A stretch of DNA of 64,000 nucleotides from NCBI RefSeq assembly GCF_008973485.1, contig NZ_CP031223.1:496001-560000 (forward strand), written 5' to 3'. Each line of letters starts with the position of its first letter. The first letter of the stretch is position 1. Under the pieces are notes generated by a model. That model was not told the DNA's origin and did no database searches. It was given only the letters and a program-made list of their open reading frames with translations. Source of the stretch: Psychrobacillus glaciei. Its GTDB lineage: Bacteria; Bacillota; Bacilli; Bacillales_A; Planococcaceae. Below, one piece after another: positions 59,545-64,000 of this stretch. Position numbers and translations under genes: made by a program.

Positions 59545-61014
59545 TCAACTCTTACTTTTTAATTCAGAAACAGTCACAAATGTATAACCCTCACCTTGTA
59601 GATAGGCAAGCACTGCATCTAGCCCGTCTGCAGTAGATGAATGAATATCATGCATTAATACGATGGACCCATCTTTAACATGTGTTTTGATATGCTCCAG
59701 TAAGTGTTTTGAATCCTTGTATTTCCAATCAAGTGTGTCTACGTCCCAAAGGATGACTGGAAGGGAAGTCTGACTGCGAACTGTTTTATTTACTGCTCCA
59801 TAAGGAGGACGAAATACAGTGGGTTTGCTGCCAGTTGCTTTTTCAATTTCATTACTTGTATTATTAATCTCTGATGCTATTTTTTCTACGCTAGCTTTTG
59901 TTAAATCAGAGTGGGTCCATGTATGATTTCCCAATTCATGACCTGCTTCTTTTATTTCTTTAACCACGTCGGGATAGAAAGAGACTCGGCTACCAAGCAT
60001 AAAAAATGTAGCTTTTGCATTATACTTTTTGAGGGTATCTAAAATTTTTCTAGTGGTTTCTGGGTTAGGCCCATCATCAAATGTTAAGGCCACTACTTTA
60101 CCAGTTGCTGGTACTTTTGTTGCTTCATCTTTTGAATTTTCTGAAATAGCATGCTCTTCTTTTTTAGGTACATTACCAGTAGGCTTTGTATCAACTGTGA
60201 TGGCGGGAAGTTTATATTCATCTGCTAAAATATCGTTTAGATCAGAAAGTGGAATGGAAATTATTGGTTCACCAGCAGCGCCTGATGCAATTTCATAAGT
60301 ACTATAATAAAAATCAATTGAATTTGTGTTCAATACAAAATTAGTAAAGTTACCCCATTTTGGCGTTGTTTTAACCTCGAATTGATTTAGTAGTAAATAG
60401 GTACTTAATTGTTTATTAGATGTAATTGCATTTCTCACTCTAGTTGATAGTATCTCCAGTGATTTCTCGTTTTTTGCAAGTAGATCCTCGATCGTTAGCA
60501 TATGATCTGATTGGTTATGTAAATGAAAGATCTTTGTTTCAGATATTCCGTTTGCTCCACCCATATACATTCTCGAATGGATGACAAATGAGTAATCACC
60601 AGTAGTATTTTGGAAAACTTCAAATGATATATTTAACTCACCTTTAGTATGCTTTTTTGTTTCGCCCATGTACTTTGTTTCATCTAAGTAAAGTGTTTTA
60701 AATTTTTGGGTATATTCCCTCACTATTTTGTTGAAACTTGGAACATCACTTTGGGGATACTGAATTGCAAAAGGTGTAAATACATCGTTGGATGTTTCGG
60801 TAATTATACGGATTCCTGGATAAACGGATGCCTCTTCATTCACTTCTTCCTCAGCTCTTATAGGTTGGTTCGCAGTAATATTGTTTTCTTTATTTTTGGA
60901 AGAATTAGGAATCAAAAGAAGAAAAGCAATTAAACTACTTAATGAGAGGATAGCAACAATAAACATAATATCGATCCAGCGACTTCTTTTACTGGATCTT
61001 GGATTTAAAGACAT
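59545..61014 (-). CDS. PdaC-like polysaccharide deacetylase with DUF4163/DUF3298 domain
   Basis: A 489-residue membrane-anchored deacetylase. A cytoplasmic basic start and one membrane helix (17-37) precede a DUF4163/DUF3298 domain (about 68-275; TPFAIQYPQSDVPSFNKIV, MYMGGANGISETKIFHLH), a linker and a NodB domain (about 300-480). Catalytic motifs are LTFDDGPNPETT, HTWTHSDL, FRPPYGAVN, LWDVDTLDWK and LMHDIHSST, all intact. B. subtilis PdaC has the same layout and deacetylates N-acetylmuramic acid in the wall, giving lysozyme resistance. That role is the best guess here. It is monocistronic, with AAAGGAGAA upstream. Confidence 0.92.
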   Translation of the reverse strand: MSLNPRSSKRSRWIDIMFIVAILSLSSLIAFLLLIPNSSKNKENNITANQPIRAEEEVNEEASVYPGIRIITETSNDVFTPFAIQYPQSDVPSFNKIVREYTQKFKTLYLDETKYMGETKKHTKGELNISFEVFQNTTGDYSFVIHSRMYMGGANGISETKIFHLHNQSDHMLTIEDLLAKNEKSLEILSTRVRNAITSNKQLSTYLLLNQFEVKTTPKWGNFTNFVLNTNSIDFYYSTYEIASGAAGEPIISIPLSDLNDILADEYKLPAITVDTKPTGNVPKKEEHAISENSKDEATKVPATGKVVALTFDDGPNPETTRKILDTLKKYNAKATFFMLGSRVSFYPDVVKEIKEAGHELGNHTWTHSDLTKASVEKIASEINNTSNEIEKATGSKPTVFRPPYGAVNKTVRSQTSLPVILWDVDTLDWKYKDSKHLLEHIKTHVKDGSIVLMHDIHSSTADGLDAVLAYLQGEGYTFVTVSELKSKS

Positions 61015-61141
61015 GGTAATTCTCCTTTTCTAATACATATATATTATATTAGATTAGACGGATGAATGGGTGATAAAGTTTTAGAATATCTTGTTTTTAT
61101 TTACACAGTTCGATAAGATTATCGTAAATGGGGGAAAGAAG

Positions 61142-61894
61142 GTGTTCCAACTGACGCCAAACTATGAATTAGCAGTAGAATGCTGCCTACTCGCGGGTCG
61201 ATTAATGATGGAAAGTGGAGCTGAAACATACCGTGCAGAAGATACGATGGATCGTATGGCTCAATCGCAGAAATTGACGGAATCACAAAGCTTTGTAACT
61301 CCTACTGGGATAATTTTTAGTGGAAATAAAGCACTTCCTACTAGATTAGCAAGGATTAATAATAGAACAACAGATTTAGGGAAAATTGCACTTGTAAATG
61401 GAGTTTCTAGAAAGTTGGCCAACGCAGAAATTTCATTGGAGGATGCGTATATAGAGTTGAAAAAAATTGATGAAGAGCATAAAATGTATCCTTTCTGGAT
61501 TCAAATTATTGCTGCTTCAATTGCTTCAGGAGCATTTCTTATATTGTTTGGTGCTAAGCTTGTAGATATTCCGACTGCTATGGTTGCCGGGGGAATTGGC
61601 TACGCTATCGCTGATAAGTTAGAGTTAAGAACAAAAGTAAAGTTTTTTGCGGAATTTTTTGCTGCTTTAGTTATTAGTATGATCGCGACCTTTTCGGTAG
61701 CGTATGGCTTTGGAAATGAAGTTGATAAAATTATTATTGGATCAGTCATGCCACTTGTGCCAGGACTTCTTATAACGAATGCCGTTCGAGACTTAATGGC
61801 TGGACATTTTGTGTCAGGGTTATCCAAAGGAGCAGAAGCATTTCTTACGGCATCCGCAATAGGTGCAGGGGTTGCTATTATATTATCATTATAA
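61142..61894 (+). CDS. Threonine/serine exporter, N-terminal component (ThrE-1/YjjP type)
   Basis: A 250-residue half of a split ThrE exporter. A cytoplasmic domain (1-110) has the family signature LAGRLMMESGAETYRAEDTM and FVTPTGIIFSG, followed by five membrane helices (about 118-248) with GGIGYAIAD and GSVMPLVPGLLITNAVRDL. It needs the second subunit, encoded 11 bases downstream. The start is taken as GTG 61142, with GGGGG-A3-GAAG just before it; the longer frame from 61091 has no SD. It exports small neutral amino acids such as threonine and serine, by family. Confidence 0.88.
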   Translation: MFQLTPNYELAVECCLLAGRLMMESGAETYRAEDTMDRMAQSQKLTESQSFVTPTGIIFSGNKALPTRLARINNRTTDLGKIALVNGVSRKLANAEISLEDAYIELKKIDEEHKMYPFWIQIIAASIASGAFLILFGAKLVDIPTAMVAGGIGYAIADKLELRTKVKFFAEFFAALVISMIATFSVAYGFGNEVDKIIIGSVMPLVPGLLITNAVRDLMAGHFVSGLSKGAEAFLTASAIGAGVAIILSL

Positions 61895-61905
61895 GGAGGA
61901 AGCAT

Positions 61906-62355
61906 ATGTCGTATTTTTTACAAGGAATACTAAGCTTTACAGCGGCATCCGCGTTTGGAATAGTTTTCAATGCCCCAAAGAACTCCTTGTTCTATTGCGG
62001 ACTTGTTGGTATGACGGGCTGGCTAATATATTCTTTTGTAGATCAATTGACGAGTGATCCGGTCAAATCTTCCTTTGCCGGAGCATTCACAGTTGCATTC
62101 GTTGCACATTTGATGGCAAAAAGGTTTAAAATGCCAATGATTATTTTTAGTGTAGCAGGAATTATCCCTTTAGTTCCAGGGGGAGTTGCTTATAATGCGA
62201 TGCGCCATATTGTGGAAAATGATTATGGTTTAGCTATTGAGTTTGCCTCTCTTGCGTTAATGATTTCTGGTGCAATTGCTATCGGCTTAGTATTTGCGGA
62301 GATTATTACAAAATTACTATTAAGGACGATAAAAAAGCCCAAATTAAAACCGTGA
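61906..62355 (+). CDS. Threonine/serine exporter, C-terminal component (ThrE-2/YjjB type)
   Basis: A 149-residue membrane protein of five helices forming the second half of ThrE. It has AASAFGIVFNAPKNSLFYCG at the start and IIPLVPGGVAYNAMRHIVEN in the middle, equivalent to the PLVPG loop in the first subunit. SD AAGGAGG lies within the 11-base gap after the first component, so the two are coexpressed at similar levels. Its terminator overlaps the 3' end of the convergent gene. Confidence 0.9.
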   Translation: MSYFLQGILSFTAASAFGIVFNAPKNSLFYCGLVGMTGWLIYSFVDQLTSDPVKSSFAGAFTVAFVAHLMAKRFKMPMIIFSVAGIIPLVPGGVAYNAMRHIVENDYGLAIEFASLALMISGAIAIGLVFAEIITKLLLRTIKKPKLKP

Positions 62356-62382
62356 AAAAACTTATATGTTTTTCACGGTTTT
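62350..62382. terminator. Bidirectional terminator overlapping a convergent stop codon
   Basis: CCGTGAAAAA (62350-62359) pairs with TTTTTCACGG (62369-62378), followed by T5. The left arm overlaps the last codons of the exporter gene, and the loop and right arm encode the last residues (TVKNI) and stop of the minus-strand gene. Confidence 0.85.
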
Positions 62383-64000
62383 TGCATCTTTACTCAACAA
62401 TGCTTCTACTTCATTTGCTGAAATAGGTTTGCTTACATAATAACCTTGAATAGCATCGCAACCCATATGTTTTAATAGCTGATATTGATCAATTGTTTCA
62501 ACACCCTCCGCCACAACTCGAATGCTCAAGGAATGTCCAAATTGTATTAAGCCAAGAACAAGATGTTGTAACTTCTCTTGTTGCATAAGTGAGTTGATAA
62601 ATGATTTATCTACTTTTAATTGGCTGATTGGAAGAAGTTGTAGATATCTTAAAGATGCATAACCAGTACCAAAATCATCTAGCACGAATGACACTCCATC
62701 TGCCTGTAACTTTTGCATTTGTTGGATAATTGGCTTCTCGGCCTCTGCCTCCAAGGCAAATTTCTCAGTAAATTCTATTTGTAAAGTTTCTGGTGAACAA
62801 TTATATTTCTCTAACATTTTGCGAATTATTTTCACCATATTTTTATCTCGGAATTCTCGTATAGAGGAATTGTAACTTACCTTAATAGGAAAACCTTTGC
62901 TTTGCCAAATAGATGCTTGCTCACAACACTTTTCAAGCATAAAAGTACCTATTTCGTTGATCAATCCAGTTTCTTCAGCAATCGGAATTAGCTCTTCTGG
63001 AGAAATAACACCTAGTACTTCATCTTCCCAACGAACAAGTGCTTCCACAGTGGTAATTTTACCGGTCTGCACATCTTTTTGTGGTAGGTACATAACATGA
63101 AGATCATTTTGATTTAATGCTTCTAGTAATCGTTTTTCGATTTGTATCGTTCTACTGAGTTTGTATTGATCTGATTGGGAAAGACTTACAATAGTTCCTC
63201 CACCATCTTTTTTAATCTTTTGAATGGTGGCATTAGAAGCTTTTATCAAGTGTATATAGGATTGTTGATCTTCTGGATATTTAGTAATCGCACCACTTAT
63301 TGTGATTGGAACAATCTTATTATTTAAATAAATAGGATTTTGTTTTAAATAGTTTGTGAATCCTTGTATATACCAATCGCTTAAAGGAGTAAGAAGTGCA
63401 AATTCATCCCTACCAGTTCGAGCGATGGTCGTCTCTTCAAAATATACTTTTAACCTTTTAGTAAACTCTATTAAAAGTTCTGCTTCTGTTCGATCATTGA
63501 ATATCTCTTTCAATGTATAAAACTGATCTATTGTGATGAAAACAAAGGAAAAATTTCTATTCTCCACAATATGCTCTTTAACGACTTCTTCTAAACGATA
63601 CCTACTCATCAGTCCTGTGTCTATATCCACGTATGCTATTTGCTCTAAACGAGATTGAAATAATTTTTTTTCTGTAACTTCCTCTTCCAATAATAAATAA
63701 TAGAGCGTGTTATTCTTTGAGTCGGCAACTGGCATAGCAAGTAAATTTACCCAGTAGTTTGCACCGTCTTTCGTTGTTTTCTCAACAGTCCCTTGGAATC
63801 TTTCACCTCTGTTAAGAGTTTTCATTATTTTATCTGCAACTAGCATATTATCCGGTGTATCAGGAAGTAACTGCCAAAATGATTTACCTAAGATTCTTTT
63901 TGGAGTCCAGTTACTTTTCTTTAAAAATTGTGTATTAGCATGAGTGATTAAACCTTCTCTATCTAAATAAACAACCATAAAAGATTCTGACAGATTTTTT
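62362..64000 (-). CDS. PAS-GGDEF-EAL protein, 5' end outside the window
   Basis: Cyclic-di-GMP signalling protein. The frame is open to the right edge, so ATG 63978 is probably internal. Visible parts in order are a PAS domain (SFMVVYLDREGLITHANTQF, about 115 residues), a GGDEF domain and an EAL domain. The GGDEF signature is changed to GRDEF (TGRDEFALL), so cyclase activity is doubtful. The EAL domain keeps EALVRW, the Asn after KVSY, IEFTEK, DDFGTGYASLRYL, KVDKSFI and VVAEGVET, so it should hydrolyse c-di-GMP to pGpG. It adds to the HD-GYP enzyme at 39146 as a second likely degrading enzyme in the window. Confidence 0.92.
   Translation of the reverse strand, partial: KNLSESFMVVYLDREGLITHANTQFLKKSNWTPKRILGKSFWQLLPDTPDNMLVADKIMKTLNRGERFQGTVEKTTKDGANYWVNLLAMPVADSKNNTLYYLLLEEEVTEKKLFQSRLEQIAYVDIDTGLMSRYRLEEVVKEHIVENRNFSFVFITIDQFYTLKEIFNDRTEAELLIEFTKRLKVYFEETTIARTGRDEFALLTPLSDWYIQGFTNYLKQNPIYLNNKIVPITISGAITKYPEDQQSYIHLIKASNATIQKIKKDGGGTIVSLSQSDQYKLSRTIQIEKRLLEALNQNDLHVMYLPQKDVQTGKITTVEALVRWEDEVLGVISPEELIPIAEETGLINEIGTFMLEKCCEQASIWQSKGFPIKVSYNSSIREFRDKNMVKIIRKMLEKYNCSPETLQIEFTEKFALEAEAEKPIIQQMQKLQADGVSFVLDDFGTGYASLRYLQLLPISQLKVDKSFINSLMQQEKLQHLVLGLIQFGHSLSIRVVAEGVETIDQYQLLKHMGCDAIQGYYVSKPISANEVEALLSKDAKTVKNI

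Overview
The window looks like low-GC Firmicute chromosome from a spore-forming, motile member of the Bacillales, most likely the Planococcaceae/Caryophanaceae (a Psychrobacillus- or Lysinibacillus-like organism). The evidence is a complete cotJABC spore-coat operon, two chemotaxis receptors (one behind a SigD-type promoter), several SigB-type promoters, a T-box and a SAM-I riboswitch, AAGGAGG-type ribosome binding sites with TTG/GTG starts, and Bacillales-type intergenic repeats. The genus is an inference. I see no prophage, insertion sequence, tRNA, rRNA or CRISPR array.

Layout. 1-9.6 kb: end of a chemoreceptor, mprF, a repeat-rich gap, a YusW-like lipoprotein, a PadR/HAAS pair, a SigB-type stress gene and an exonuclease-BRCT fusion. 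9.7-20 kb: argS with its T-box, DUF2231, DUF1028, a lipoprotein, TspO, a nucleotidase-P1 peptidase pair and topoisomerase III. 20-26 kb: a second SigB-type stress gene, a flavin reductase, a Gly-Tyr-Pro-His repeat protein, a VTT membrane protein, a decayed gene, a methyltransferase, an erythromycin-esterase-like protein and DUF2785. 26-33.5 kb: a PBP4-type carboxypeptidase, a TetR-MMPL efflux pair, a chemoreceptor and a polysaccharide deacetylase. 33.8-42.1 kb: cotJABC, a DUF2935 pseudogene, an acyl-CoA dehydrogenase, MarR-DUF3147, a YjzC-like protein, DUF3307, and an HD-GYP plus adenylate-cyclase operon. 42.1-43.6 kb is a gene-free stretch of repeats. 43.6-47.1 kb is a surface-display operon: a secreted protein, a repetitive LPXTG protein and a sortase. 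47.3-64 kb: a SAM-riboswitch methionine-synthase-like gene, a TetR/YhgE divergent pair, a TIGR00266 protein, a lysine-degradation operon, a secreted beta-propeller protein, a PdaC-like deacetylase, a split threonine/serine exporter and the 3' part of a PAS-GGDEF-EAL gene.

The gene content is mostly ordinary housekeeping, envelope, stress and signalling. Two protein-coding groups stand out. One is the three-gene sortase cassette with a substrate built of about ten ~35-residue beta-type repeats. The other is a c-di-GMP phosphodiesterase cotranscribed with a multidomain class III cyclase that keeps every catalytic and adenine-selecting residue, unusual in this phylum.

The most unexpected signal is non-coding. 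At least five repeat types fill the gaps, often in a fixed compound order: exact 21-bp-period arrays with an ATCGCAA core; a ~190-bp element with a compensating hairpin and a nearly invariant loop; a ~62-bp element in five copies beside 10-14-bp palindromes; ~125-bp GC-rich elements including an inverted pair; and GTGCCTGGCAC palindromes. Two genes are clearly decayed: a DUF2935 gene and a YdeI/OmpD-associated-like gene.
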